Shown piece by piece: positions 19,801 through 32,684 of a stretch of 48,500 nt of DNA; position 1 is the stretch's first letter; every line of letters begins with the position of its first letter. A program made the position numbers and the translations under genes. A model generated the notes under the pieces. That model was not told the origin of the DNA and searched no databases. It was given only the letters and a program-made list of their open reading frames with translations. The stretch spans positions 12,533,694 to 12,582,193 of the forward strand of contig NC_135552.1 in NCBI RefSeq assembly GCF_964340395.1, given 5' to 3'. Origin of the DNA: Glandiceps talaboti (Eukaryota > Hemichordata > Enteropneusta > Spengelidae).

Positions 19801-22800
19801 TATCCGTCACATGACCATCCTGTAATCAACCGAGTTTCTATGATCCCTGCCAATAACATGTCAATGGTCATTTCAGTTTTATCTGTAATACATTGTTGTC
19901 ATCAATGACTTATGGTAACTATTTGGAGCTATGATAATCGACATTTGTAGCATTTATATGATTGTTAGAAAGGAAACAAAATCTAATATCCATTGACTGA
20001 CTGACTATGTACATATTTGTTGAATGAATGTTATCTTTTTTTTAGTGCCAGCATTTGTAATATTTCTATAATCGTTGCATACTGGAAAGGAAATACTAGT
20101 AAACTCTCTATTGTTATTTCAGTTTTATATGTATATACATGAACGTTATTCATCAGTGTTATCTTTTTGGAGCCAATATCAACTAATATTTGAGCTCAGA
20201 ATTTTTAACCATCTGGCTATCTCTGTGTTATTTGTGTGTCATATGGAGAATTGTATATGTTATTCTACTTATTTACATAAACATGTTTAATCATCGTTGG
20301 TAGCTGTCAGATCTCTAGGAAAACCAAATAAATTGTTCGATTACGCAATTTTTGGTTCCACTTGAAATTGGCATTGAATTCAGGATTGTAGAAAAAATAC
20401 ACCTACAAACCTTTCAATATTGTATGGAGATGTTCTGCTCACTTCAAGGTACAAATTGGCATAAATATGATATTAGATGAGGTTTATGTAAGGTTATTGC
20501 ATGTACATGTACATGTGTATGTATTCATCGACAGTTAGTGAGTGTCTGATGTTGTACCATCATGTCCCTTTAAATAGTTTCCATTTTGGTCATGGATTTA
20601 GATTTACAAAGGGCATTGTAGTTAGTACTAAGATCAAGGTCATGTCTTACACTAACTGTGATTAATATGCAAGATGTGTTGTGATTCTGTGATGACTTCC
20701 TTATGTACATGTACATTTCACTTTGTGATGTAAGGAGTGTTTGAAGGGTGAGGTCAGGTCAGGGATTCTGTAAATGTGGTTTAAGAACAAACAACAGGAA
20801 GTGAAAGGGGAAGGTTATAAATGGCTGGAGAACAATGCAAATATGCTTCTAGTATTATTATATATGTTAGCTTAGTAACTTAGTAAGTGATAGCAAGTGA
20901 TGTATTGATTTGTTGAAGGATATAGCAGCAAATATTTTTTTCAAAAGCTTGTCAAAGTCTGGCAAATGGCAGTAGACATTTTGTTTAAAAAATGAAGCAG
21001 ATATCCAAACATACTGTTAAGTTTATCATATATTTTTCGTAGTTTGTATCATAGTTCTTTGAGCCACTTGATATGGAATTGGATACATTGCCGTGCCATG
21101 CCGTGGCACCATTTTTCGTTTAAATATTCAATTAATGCCAGCGGCAATGATGAAAGATGTATCATTTTCAATCATATCTGATGAGATAAGTTATGAAAAT
21201 TGACACGCCAGCTATATAGTATCTACTGCATTCAGTATCTGTAAGACATTGGATAGTTCAGACAAAATCTCTGAATATTATTGGGATGGAGTGAGAGAAT
21301 CATAATCTGTAATATTCAGTGTAATTCTGACCCTAATCGTGTCTGTATACAATGTACCTTTGCTAAGAAAGGTATAACAATTGAATGTATGCCTGATTAG
21401 TTCAGAGTATATTCCACCTACATACATAGGATGGGAAGGGCTAGGACGTTTCCTGTTGTCTGTGACTGATCACCCATGTTGCCATAGATAGTAGTTATAT
21501 CTTGTTGTAGCAGTTCATTTCCACTATGTTCATTTTACAGTGTAATTTGTATTATGTATAATTAATTAAGCTCATATAACTGGATTAGTGTTTGTTAGGA
21601 AGTTACTAATTTGATGGCTCTAATTACATTTGTAGCCAGTCAGTCTGTATGAATCTTATGTAATAATTCTATGATACACCACACCTGTGACCTGCCTCTA
21701 GCTTCACTAAATAAATGGTCTATGATATAGATATATGATAATATATTCATAATCATATAGAATGTACCATGTGACAGCTGTATTTTGCTGTTATAATTAT
21801 AGTGTGAAGTTCATCAGACAAGTGTGTTTTGATATTACACACTGATCATGCTTTAGATAGCACTCATATTGTGAACTTGAAGTTAAATAGTTGTTTGTGC
21901 AATGTTACCAAGGATTTGTCTAATTTGACAAAGTCTAACTTGGATCATGTGTACCTTTGCTAGAGTTGTCCCTTTTAGAATCATGATGAAGTGACATGTT
22001 TACAATTCATGAATGTTTAATGTGTCAGTGTGTAACTAAATACATGTATGACCAAAATTGTTATTTCCTTGTTCTGAAATCATATTTTCTAGTATTTCCG
22101 AAACCCAGCATAAATATAATTTGTCATGTGACAAGTCTACATCATTGAACCCTATACATTACATTAACATCTAAAGAAGGCTGAGTGATTTAGCCAAAAT
22201 CACCAGAGGTAAATTCTTTACATGCTGAGTTCTGATCTACTACAGAAAAATACAAATGTAAATAGGTAAATGAATATATGTACATGTGTATATTTGAAAA
22301 AAAGTATAAATTTTACCAGATTTTCTCTGCATGTTGTCAGAGTCAACTTTAGATTCTAACACCTTGTGAGTAACACTTGATTTTATTGACATGTGATCAT
22401 AATGGTAATGTTGATAGATGTAGAGAGAGCGAAACCCAGTTTTCCTTTTCTACAGTGAAATAGGAAAGTGGTTAGATTAGATGATTGGCATTAAGCTGTA
22501 AATGTCTGTTTTATCCATGAAACTAATCCCTTTCCAGGCTTATCCATGTTCATTTATTAAGTGGTATTGACAGATGTGTCATGAATTGTACAGTTCTAAA
22601 TATTTTAGGCAAATTAAATGTCATCAGACTCAGAGATATTTGTATGCACAATACAGTTAGTATGGCAACTACATGTTGTACACGTACAATTTTTGCAAAT
22701 GGTTGAATATCAATTTCAAATATTTGAAGATGTTAATACATGAACACTGTTAGCCCAGGGACATTTTTCCAGGATTATAAATTAACAGATTTCTCGTTCC

Positions 22801-22830
22801 CTAAACTATTAAGCATTTTCAAGTCTACGA
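16803..22830. other. COBL-like intron 1, ~6 kb without recognised genes
   Basis: AT-rich DNA with many TACATGTA-type palindromes (for example 18899-18912, 20503-20516). Short open frames are scattered on both strands and none has convincing splice sites or domain content. No RNA gene is recognised. Confidence 0.5.
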
Positions 22831-22835
22831 GTATC

Positions 22836-22889
22836 CTACATACTGGGCTGTCTGACTCTACATACTGGGCTACCTGACTCTACATACTG
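22836..22889. repeat. Short tandem repeat, ~25 bp x 2.3
   Basis: CTACATACTGGGCT...CTGACT recurs three times at 22836, 22857 and 22880 with minor changes. Confidence 0.7.
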
Positions 22890-23894
22890 GTTTGAAAGTA
22901 TATTTGGCAAACAACATTTTCAAGCGGCAGTTTGCCAGATAGCCAAGTCAGTAGGCTTGTCAGACAAGTCTCTAAGCTTAGCAAATTGTCTTAATAGTAT
23001 GACACTGAACCTTCAGTTAATCCAAGCTACTATCTGTCATTTTGTGTCTCATTGTTAGTGGCTCGGACCTCAATCACAAAATAATGTTCAAGGCTGAGAA
23101 GAAAAAAAGTGTTGTTTATTATAGTATAACTGTAGAGGTGAGGTACGTTGGTTGGTTCAGTTTCACCACTCTGTTGACATTAGAGTTCAGTATGGTTCCA
23201 CAGCACTACTTCTCCTTTTGTTGTAGTTACATACACTTCTTAGTATGAGGTGTATTTTCTTCAACAACAAAGTCTACATTGTACTAAGAGTTCAAAGGTT
23301 AAGCTCTTGTTTTGTCATACTATTTGAACAAAATGGTCAGACTAATTCGAATAGAGCATTAACATTCTCAAGAAACATTTGTAAGATTAGTTTTTTCATC
23401 TGATCAGTCACCTTCTTTATGAAATCTTGATGATAAAACTTGCTTGACATGAAATGTTAAATACTGTAATATCTATGATGCTATTATAAGTTTTGAAGTG
23501 ACGCAGTCACTTACTGTTCTTTTACCTTGCAGGTCAGCAGGTTGCCTTTGTTTCTTTATCCTTTTGCACTAAAAGGTTTCATTATTCGATATGTCAATAG
23601 TGGACAATTTCATGGTAGATCCCGTGAAGCCCAAGGCTCCGTGTTACTAGTTAATTGTGATGTAGGTATTCAGAGTACAGTGGAATATTGTCCTCAAATA
23701 TGGATAGCTGAGAAGTACATACAGAGTCAGAAGACTGACAAGGCTATTCAATGAATTGCAATGCCAACTTATGTACTTAAAAAACTGAGATGGTTGAATG
23801 GAACTTGTATCGTTATTAACATTGTGAAAAAGAAATGGTCAGGTATACGAACAAAATTTGGTGGTGGACTGGTTCATGGGCATAGAATGGAGGT

Positions 23895-23909
23895 GGGGGG
23901 GGGGGGGGG
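23895..23909. repeat. Poly-G run
   Basis: About fifteen consecutive G residues; intronic. Confidence 0.93.
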
Positions 23910-24033
23910 AGGTTCTGGATTAGTGCAGTATTTATGTTTAAAGGGCTGTGTTTCAACCATTGTCATCATATTAGTGTTACATGTATCTTGATAAGCTTTT
24001 AGTAAACAACTGTTTTCCAGTCAAATTCCAATC

Positions 24034-24240
24034 CTAGATATTAATCCTAATCCAAAGTGGGTTGTTAAATCCCAAATTTTGAATTCCATGTTACAGCATT
24101 AGTGTTATCTTATGGATAGAGCCTTTAAAGATTAGATAGGATTATTTTCTGTATAGGGCCAACATTTGCGTTAATAGCACTGCCAGACAACAGTTTTGCA
24201 CACCCCAAATTTTAATCCTAATCTAACATTTGCCTTTAAG
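24034..24240. repeat. Dispersed repeat, copy 1 (partner near 38826)
   Basis: TTAATCCTAATCCAAAG..., CATTAGTGTTA, GATAGGATTATTTTCTG and ...CTGCCAGACAACAG occur in the same order as in 38826-39000 (TTAATCCTAAATCAAAG, CATTAGTGTTA, TATAGGATAATTCCTTG, CTGTCAGCTG). Old interspersed repeat of unknown class. Confidence 0.5.
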
Positions 24241-24259
24241 GACCATAACTTTAACTTAA

Positions 24260-24980
24260 GGAGGTAAATCTTCTGGGGGCAGCAAATAGATTAAATCTAT
24301 CCAACTTGGCCAAATCCCCAGTCATTTACTAAGATTCTCTGCTAAGAGTATGGTACAATGTATGATAAAAACTACACAAGTTTTGATCTTAATAATTAGC
24401 CTCGCCTACAGTGTATGTGTCTTCCCAGGGTTTCACATATGCGTCCTTCGCAGAATTACTGAGTTGTGTCTCAAGAGTTGATGTATTTGAAAAGTCAACA
24501 GTTTTCTAGCCAGGCAACCATTCTCCTTAATGACATTTTACTTCTATACATGTATGTGTTGCTATGGAAACAGTATAACATGTATTCCAGGCTTACAGTG
24601 TTGTTGTATTCTGTACTTGCGTCATAGAAAATTATAAAAAAGTTTAATAGCAACTTCAAAAGTGAGGGTAATCTAGAAGATCACCATGGAAATACTGAAT
24701 TGGCTACTTTGTACTTCAATAACCATAAACAAACAATAGTAAAATCAATATTTAGAGTGTAACCATATGTCACTAGATATGACACCTAGTTTTCTTTACA
24801 GTAAAATAACATGGCTTCCTGTAAACTGCCACTTTTGATCCCACTAACATCATAGACAAAATTATCTAAGTTGGCTGGCAGTAGTACCCTTTTGTACTGT
24901 ACACCTACAAAAAGTATTCATTTTGATATTATAAGGAGAATCAATAAATATTCTGAAAAGTATACCTCTAAATTCTTGGT
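24260..24980. other. Intronic sequence, no feature recognised
   Basis: AT-rich intron. A stretch at about 24835-24975 is related to 25290-25570 (TATTATCTA...ACCCTTTTGTACTGTACACCTACA), so this piece has been duplicated around the TGTAG satellite. Confidence 0.5.
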
Positions 24981-24985
24981 AGCTA

Positions 24986-25150
24986 TATAGTATAGTGTAG
25001 TGTAGTGTAGTGTAGTGTAGTGTAGTGTAGTGTAGTGTAGTGTAGTGTAGTGTAGTGTAGTGTAGTGTAGAGTAGAGTAGAGTAGAGCTTAGTAGAGCAT
25101 AGTACAGTACAGTACAATACAGTACAGTAGAGTACAGTATAATATAGAAT
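24986..25150. repeat. (TGTAG)n pentanucleotide satellite grading into AGTAC-type repeats
   Basis: A run of TGTAG from about 24994 to 25070 changes into AGTAG and then AGTAC units up to about 25140. Confidence 0.95.
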
Positions 25151-25289
25151 ATTTTATTTTATTTGACATGAAATAATGTAAAAAATACATTAACTGGCGT
25201 CAAAAAACAATATACAGAGACAACAAAAACAAAATAGATGATTGTAAATATATATATATAAAACACTATGTGCATATAAACTATACTTG

Positions 25290-25570
25290 TTCACATTTGG
25301 TCCCTCTGACATCATAGACAATATTATCTATGCTGACATTACCCTTTTGTACTGTACACCTACAGAAAGTATTCATTGATATTATAAGGAGAATTGGCGG
25401 TTTTCTGAAAAAAGATGTAAACTATACTTTTGCACTTTTGATCCCACTGACATCATGTATGATGTATAACAATATTATCTATGCTGACATTACCCTTTTG
25501 TACTGTTACACCGTTTACACATACAGAAATTATTCATTGATATATTATAGCCTAAGGGAATTCATTGTAT
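25290..25570. repeat. Duplicated intronic segment (~120 bp, two further copies)
   Basis: CATTACCCTTTTGTACTGT followed by ACACATACAGAAA and TATTCATTGATAT occurs at about 25338 and 25488, and a similar piece occurs at 24885. Each is preceded by CCCTCTGACATCATAGACAA or a variant. Three diverged copies of one segment. Confidence 0.7.
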
Positions 25571-25610
25571 TCTGAAAAAAAACATATCTTCCATTTCTTT
25601 GTACCCACGG

Positions 25611-25960
25611 GTTGTCGGTCGCTGAGTGGTTAAACCACTTGCCTCTTACCACTGCTGTCAGGGTTTGAACCCATTCAGGGTTGTTGGTGGCTGAGTGGTT
25701 AAACCACTTGTGTCTTACCACTGCGGTCGAGGTTCGAACCCATTCTAGGTTTGATTACATTTACCACGCTGTAAGTACATGTAAGAAGAGTGTCTTTCAG
25801 TTTGACTCTACCAAAAAACACAGGTTTTACCAGGGTACTCCTATTTCTTCATGCAATAACACTGAACCCATGAGGGATGGCCCTCTCTGGACTTCTTTGG
25901 AGATAAGTGTTATACTTAAAGAACTATCCAGTATAAATAAGATTATTATTATTATATATT
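25611..25960 (+). mobile_element. tRNA-derived SINE with a dimeric tRNA-like head
   Basis: Two tandem tRNA-like heads (25611-25679 and 25680-25748, period 69) each contain an RNA polymerase III A box (second copy TGGCTGAGTGG, 25688-25698) and B box (GGTTCGAACCC, 25731-25741). The extended A-box region (GGCTGAGTGGTTAAA) looks Leu/Ser-tRNA-like. A unique body of about 200 bp ends in an ATT-repeat tail (25942-25960). The heads cannot fold as complete tRNAs with a CCA-ready acceptor stem, so these are not functional tRNA genes. Confidence 0.8.
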
Positions 25961-26519
25961 AACATTAACGAGTAGCCTACATTTTTAGAATCCAGGCGAT
26001 TGGGGTTTTTGAACGAATTCAAAACTCCCAACCGTATGAATTCCAGGCTAGGGTATTAGAGGCTTGTCATATGAGAAAAACAGAATAGCAATAACACTTG
26101 ATAGAAGACTACTCATTTAATATAATACATGTACACCTGTCCAGTTCATGTCATAAAATGAATCTATCGATCAGTCTGATAGCTGAGTGTCAAGTTACCT
26201 CTTGAGAATTGTAGTTGACATGGACACCTGTGACACCATCATTTATACATTGCTTTCTTTTATGCTATAGTGACAATTCCTGACAATAAGGATGCAAAAT
26301 CTACAAGTAGATAATATGGTTAGAAAATTAGTAAAATAGCGAACATTTTGAATGAATATTCTGTAATCAGGTAGAGATATTAAAATTGGCTCAGAATATT
26401 TGCTGTGCTAGCCTAGAGGCTCGTCTTTGGTTTTCAAATCTAGTGATCTTGGAGGATTGCTACATTTGAAAGCCAGCGATAAGTCTCTTGGCTATTGCTG
26501 TGCTGATCTACATGTACAA

Positions 26520-26656
26520 CCTAGATCTACCCGTGGTATCGAATCAAGTAAAGAGAGATCTTGAGATTCAGTGCACAGAGAACTCTTGGCTATATTGATC
26601 CGCTAATCTAGATCTATCCATGGTATCGAATCATGTAAAGAGAAATCTTGAGATTT
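26520..26656. repeat. ~86-bp tandem duplication
   Basis: CTAGATCTACCCGTGGTATCG and the following AATCAAGTAAAGAGAGATCTTG recur 86 bases later as CTAGATCTATCCATGGTATCG and AATCATGTAAAGAGAAATCTTG. Related to the AGTCTGGATGCC interspersed family (GGTATCGAATCA block). Confidence 0.75.
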
Positions 26657-26699
26657 GTTGCCATGAATAGCACTAGACTAGTGTTGATTTTGATGTAGC

Positions 26700-28610
26700 C
26701 TGTGACTACATTACTGGATTTATGACTATGCTAGCAGTTGTATAGCCTGTATATACTGTTAGATTTGTGACTATGTTTACACTGGTTATCTACACTGGTT
26801 AGGTACACATTGGTAGCATAGGCACAGATCAGTGACATAGACATTCTAATCTTTACTATGTCATCACAACACACAACACATTGGAGGTTCTAACCTAGTA
26901 CTAGCTATTAAAGGTAAGATAACCACAAATACATAATACAGGTGCTGTCTGTGGCATTGAATCTCTTCTCACTGAATGGCTTGTTGTGAAAAAGTTTATC
27001 CCTAGACAAGTCTATTTATATGTTGTGTCTGAACACATAGATCTTGTTTGTGTGTGTAATCTATATAAACAATAGATAATTTAGCAGTATTGAGCAATAG
27101 TGTGAGGTGAAAAATAGTGACAGTATTATAGGCTTATTGATAGCTAGGTAAACATATAAATTACACTTTGGTATGTAATGTTGATGATAAGGAGTGGGTT
27201 TAGTGCACCTCACCCATCAATAAATTACAATTTTACAGTTCTGTTTTCGAGTTATGACCATTGAGTGTTTGTCTGCACGTACTTCTACACACATACAAAT
27301 GTAGTTAATTTTTTTTGTCTGACTCTGGCAAACATTGCCCTTTGTCATCTTGACTCACAGTTTTCATGTACATCTCAATTGATCAGATAGTAGACATGTA
27401 CTGTACAACAGGCAAGTAGTAATATTGATATGGCTTTTATATGTACAGCTCTAACAGTATGACTAGACCATGCATTAAAGTGGCATGTATGTTTTCATTA
27501 CTGAGGTTGAATGATTTTGACATGTTGATTCATCTCATGCTATTTATAGGACTATTTCATATTTACATTTGCAGTACTTGGTAAATGATTAAAAAAACAG
27601 TGTGTGTACACAACTTTAAGTATTTTACTTGCTTTTGAGGATTAATTATGTCTGAAATGTAATTGATTACCACCACAATGTAAACACTATACTTCAAATA
27701 CAATACATACAGCTATACTTATGTATGTGAAAATGTAGCCTGGATTCAATACCATACTGTTCTTCATAATGATGAACAGGGTAGCATGAATGCCAGACTT
27801 GGGAAATGCAAAATATGTTGTAGAATTTTTCTGTTTAATACATGTACATGTAGCACCACAATATACCACCATTTAGATGTTTGAAGCACAAGAACCTATT
27901 CACACAAATAATAGTTTGAATGATATCTCTTCCAGTATGTTAGACTTCACATGTACACACAGATCATAAAGTTAGCTCAGAATTTAGAAATTAAAGGAAT
28001 GTATTGAACTTCATGTACACTGTACTGTGAAATGTATCAGCTAAAAGTTCCCTGCATCTGATTGGTTGGAATGTTTACATGACCTCATGACCCCACCTGG
28101 TGTGCAGGATTTTTGAATATGGACAGTTTAACATACCACATATTATATACACATACTTATGCATTATACAAATTCTTGGCTACTGTTTCCTTTAGATAGA
28201 AGAATGCCAGTTCACAGAGGAATGATATTTCATCGTACAAAAATATGAAAATAAAATTTCAGTAAGAAATGCTACACATTATCATATACTACATTGTTGT
28301 AATTGACACTTACAAAATATTGAATGTGACAAAGTCAGTAGAACTCGGTGAACGAAAGATGGCATTTGGACATGTGCAATATATACAGTAATGCCACAGA
28401 GATGATAGCCCAGACACTTGACTATCTGACTTGGAAATGTCATTCACCATCTTTGTGTCAAACCAGTATGTTGAGTCAGAAAGGTTAGCCTCTAGGCTAA
28501 AGAGATAATACTGCCATACATGCAGTACATGTACATATATCATGACTTTGTAGATACAACTGTCGACATATATCATAACACTGTGCAATGCTTGTGTAGA
28601 CACTAGCTAT
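26700..28610. other. Intronic sequence, no gene recognised
   Basis: AT-rich; several TACATGTA palindromes. No exon, RNA gene or clear repeat. Confidence 0.45.
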
Positions 28611-28616
28611 CAATCA

Positions 28617-28668
28617 AGTTTGAATCTGAAGATCTCTTTTAAACCCAACATATCTTCAGATTCAAACT
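28617..28668. repeat. Perfect inverted repeat, 17-bp arms
   Basis: AGTTTGAATCTGAAGAT (28617-28633) pairs exactly with ATCTTCAGATTCAAACT (28652-28668) around an 18-base loop. Flanking CTAGCTATC / GATAGCCTCTAG weakly extends the stem. Possibly a tiny foldback. Confidence 0.85.
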
Positions 28669-29078
28669 CAATGGAGATAGCCTCTAGATTATTAGTACAA
28701 CACATACCTGTCCATACACATATCTAATAAATAATTATGAAAACATAAAGTAATGATTGATAGGGTCATGAATTACGATAAATTGTAATGATTTGTGTAT
28801 TCTATATGGATTTGTAAATGATATTTCTGAATTTATACTCATTCAAAAAAAAAAAGAAGACTTCTCACTACTGTCAAAGACTTACGTATGATTTGTCAAT
28901 ATTCATGACACTTCAGTATTTGAGTATAGTCATCATGTTGTTGAAGTAAATAGACATTTACTAAACAGCTTATGAAGCATCAGCTGTCAATGCTTGTTAC
29001 TTTGAGTAGCTGTAATGTATTTGACAGCATTGAACAGGACAGCATGGAATCCAGACTAATGTAAATGATGTACATGTC

Positions 29079-29233
29079 TCAGAACTCTTTTGGTGTCAAT
29101 GAGGGGTTATCTTTGTCTTACTGTCTTAGAGGTCTTCATTGTCAATGATGCAGTGATGATGTTATTTTGTCTGTCTGTTTCAGAGCTCTTCAGTGTCAAC
29201 AGTGTTGTCTGTCTGTCTGTCTCTGTCTGTCTA

Positions 29234-29280
<47 letters not shown>

Positions 29281-29333
29281 TTCCATCTGTCTGTTTCAGA
29301 GTCAGTGATGGTGGAATATTGTCGATCTATCTA

Positions 29334-29368
<35 letters not shown>

Positions 29369-29395
29369 GCCTGCCTGCCTGTCTGTCTGTCTGTC

Positions 29396-29432
<37 letters not shown>

Positions 29433-29454
29433 TTCAGTCAGTGATGGTGTAATA

Positions 29455-29485
<31 letters not shown>

Positions 29486-29533
29486 ACTGACTGTCCATCT
29501 GTCTGTTTCAGTCAGTGATGGTGTAATATTGAC

Positions 29534-29614
<81 letters not shown>

Positions 29615-29685
29615 TTCAGTCAGTGATGGTGTAATATTGTCTGTCTGTCTCTGGCTGTCTGTCTGTCTGTCCATCCATCCGTCCC

Positions 29686-29724
<39 letters not shown>

Positions 29725-29860
29725 GGCTGTCTGTCTCTGTCTGTCTGTCTATCTGTCTGTCCACCTGTCTGTCCACATGTCTGTCTGTCTGTCTGTCCAC
29801 CTGTCTCAGAGCTCTTCATTATCAAATATAGTGTTATCTTGTCTGCTGACTCTCTGACAC
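29079..29860. repeat. Nested satellite: (GTCT)n arrays inside a longer repeat unit
   Basis: Blocks of GTCT/CTGT tetranucleotides alternate with a conserved spacer containing CAGTCAGTGATGGTGTAATATTGT (29434, 29508, 29617; variant at 29297). The edges carry related spacers (CAGAGCTCTTCAGTGTCAAC at 29181 and CAGAGCTCTTCATTATCAAA at 29806). The array therefore grew from a minisatellite unit in which GTCT expanded. Cys/Leu/Ser or Asp/Arg/Gln frames across it are not genes. Confidence 0.95.
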
Positions 29861-30349
29861 AGACAAGACAACCCTGGATGTCTATGTACATAATGAACAA
29901 TACCGCACAGTTGGTTGGGATAACCTGTGTTTTCTGTGAAAAGACCAAATGATAATCTCTTGTAATCTCTCAGTAGTACACATTTCATTGTCTTGATGTC
30001 TAGCAGCTGGTTTGGCAGTATTTCTACTGAAATGGTGCCTTAAAGGTTTTATTTGCATGTGATAAAATTTTACTATATTTGTTGAATATCATTTACTGTA
30101 ATTTAATGTGATAAATTGCGAAATCTGTAGGGTTCATGTAACATAATATGACAGTTGTATATACTGTACTGAAATATTTATATAAAGTTTATTAATATTT
30201 CATTATTTTCAAATTTGTAGAGATATAGATTTCAACTGTCGAATGATGGGTGTAGCAAATTATATTACATGACATTCAAAATGTGAACGCATGCATACTC
30301 ATTTTGGAGAACACTGAAAAAGTGACACAGCAACACACAGTGACATGCC

Positions 30350-30368
30350 TACATACATACATACATAC

Positions 30369-30399
<31 letters not shown>

Positions 30400-30411
30400 C
30401 ATACATACATA
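30350..30411. repeat. (ACAT)n microsatellite
   Basis: Tandem ACAT with one interruption. Confidence 0.95.
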
Positions 30412-30482
30412 GTACATTGTTTACATAATGTATAGTACTATTAGTTTAGATGTCAGTGATTTTCGCCAACACTGTAAACTGT

Positions 30483-30483
<1 letters not shown>

Positions 30484-30577
<94 letters not shown>
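30484..30577. repeat. (CA)n microsatellite
   Basis: A 94-base pure CA run. Confidence 0.97.
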
Positions 30578-30579
<2 letters not shown>

Positions 30580-30781
30580 GTATGTTAATAGACATTGAGA
30601 ATTCATGTCAATGGGTGTTGGCACTCTGTGCGTAATGTATTAGACTGTCTAGTATTAATCTTGATGTCAATGATTTGCGACAACACCATGGACTGTCTAT
30701 ACTAGGATGATGTCATTGTGTACATCTAGTCGTTTTTCAAACTCCAACTGTTAATGTGTTATGATACAGTTTGTTTTCAAG

Positions 30782-30867
30782 ATGTCTGCGACTACACCCA
30801 GACATGAATACATGTACATTCCCCCGATTGTGTTTTGGCAGAGTGCTTCTTCCACAAAAGAAAAGCT
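30782..30867 (+). CDS. Candidate alternative first coding exon of the COBL-like gene
   Basis: From ATG 30782 an open frame of 28 codons (MSATTPRHEYMYIPPIVFWQ and on to SASSTKEK) runs to a good donor, CT|GTGAGT, and stops by TGA just past it. It ends two bases into a codon, the same phase as exon 1 at 14821, so splicing to 42695 would give ...KEKL-STMENKDL in frame. As an internal exon it would break the frame (86 nt), so it only makes sense as an alternative start. No CpG island lies upstream and no homology is recognised. Speculative. Confidence 0.22.
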
Positions 30868-30899
30868 GTGAGTTTACTTGTCTGTCTCTCTGTGTCTAT

Positions 30900-32680
30900 C
30901 TGTCTACTTCATGTGTTGAAGTTAATGGATAGTTTTCAGTACACTGAGCATTCGAAACACATACAAGGAAATAGTTATTTTATTGGTTTGTAATTGTTAT
31001 TTATAGTCGTTAGATTTGAAGCATGTGACATATGGGTAGACTCAAAAATATTAGAAATTCATTTTTTCATGTACATTTATTTTATTTGTACATTACATAC
31101 AAGTAATATGTAATAGAATAGAATTATTTTGATAAAAGTGGGGATTTTATTGTACAAAAGACGTTCAGTACAGTGAGTTACTGTGTACTGGACACCTGGG
31201 ATATTTTATCTCCATGAAATCTATGAAATTGCGTGACTATAATGAATTTTTTGACACTCCAGAGTTTCTTAATTACTGCTGATGCCATAGGATTAATAAC
31301 ATGCATGCTTGTATTAATCTCACTGACATTCTGTGTGGTACAATTGTTTTCATTCTATTTCCTTTTTAAGAGAGAATCAGTTCAGTATAATTTGACCATG
31401 CTACATGTACGTCTTCATAGCCATGATTAAATACAGTCACCATAAGCTACGGTTCACAAAGGGTTCAAAGCCATACTGCAAACTTTACAGTTACTGGTTT
31501 GTATGGCTTCCTTTTACAGACAGTAGTATCCCTCAATGGCAGGTTTACTCAGCTATCTGTGTTCGTATTCACATGCTAATTACTAGTAATTAGAAGTGGG
31601 AACTTGGAATGTGAATTCCTATTACTCAAAGCAAACCAATTTAACACTTTTTGAGCCCCTGTAAAAGAGCTTTGAAATTATGTTCGAATTTACACCATCT
31701 CCAACATATGTCTAGTAGCCTGATATCCATATTCACTATATGACTATATGGCATATGATAAATTCCTACTACAGATTCTAGAATTTCGTATAAATTTCAG
31801 TCTTCATCGTAAGTCCAGACTTCACACTACCTACTCACCCACCCAAATGCATACATGTATACAGTTTGATCATTATAGAGAACACAATCATGTATATAGA
31901 TGTTTATATCCATTGTGTTTAAATATCATATGAAACTTTGTTGTGATGTCATTAAAAAAAAATTGGTCACATGACAGTCTTGAGATTAAAATCAGTAAAG
32001 CAGTAATGCATCACTAATATGAAACAGTTCAAATTATTGATTTAAAGGTAACTGTTTTCACGAAAGTGACATGACTACTCTTGGGAAGGAATCGTTGCTA
32101 AGTCATGTATCATGATTCATCGGAATAAACCACAGCGTCTTTTACGGCACCTTCCAAGATGCAGCATCAAGATATTTCGCGGTGTCACTGAAGAAATATC
32201 AGCTCTGCTTTGGGAGAGTGGCTATCATTACACAATGTACAAATTGTTACTTCTCTGCAAATCAAAATATGTAAAAATAATCAAAGTTCCCCTTTCACAA
32301 TACGATATCCACAATTCTATCACAATATATCGTTCTAGAACTCAATAACTGTCATATTATACTGTCAGTTCCTTGTTTTTCACAAACAATAAGTCCATTT
32401 AAAACACAGAAGGTATAAATGTCACATTGAATTTGAAAGAGAAGTGACAGACTTTTGTCATTTCTGCTTTTCATATACCACCACACCTATTTACATGTTA
32501 AACATGCATACATGTAGTTGTTTTGTCAGTTAATTTGTACTCATGTAGCTGAGATGAATGAGCTGTGAAATATCATTTTGTGAGTAGATTTGTGTATTTC
32601 ATTTATCATTCTCATATGTAAAACTGTGTATGAATGTTGTAAAGCACAATGATGACCAGGATTGCCTGCAGCAGTCCGCC
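30900..32680. other. Intronic sequence, no gene recognised
   Basis: AT-rich intron with several short open frames that lack splice support or domain content. Confidence 0.45.
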
Positions 32681-32684
32681 CTCT

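Noticed and set aside
23527-23754. 75-codon open frame after a TTTTACCTTGCAG acceptor-like site
   Set aside because: In the phase required after 14821 the sequence soon hits a stop (TAA), and no domain is recognisable.
25611-25748. Tandem tRNA genes
   Set aside because: The A and B boxes are present, but acceptor stems do not pair and the heads are attached to a SINE body with an ATT tail.
29090-29948. Cys-Leu-Ser-Val and Asp-Arg-Gln-Thr open frames up to 120 codons
   Set aside because: They are translations of GTCT tetranucleotide repeats.
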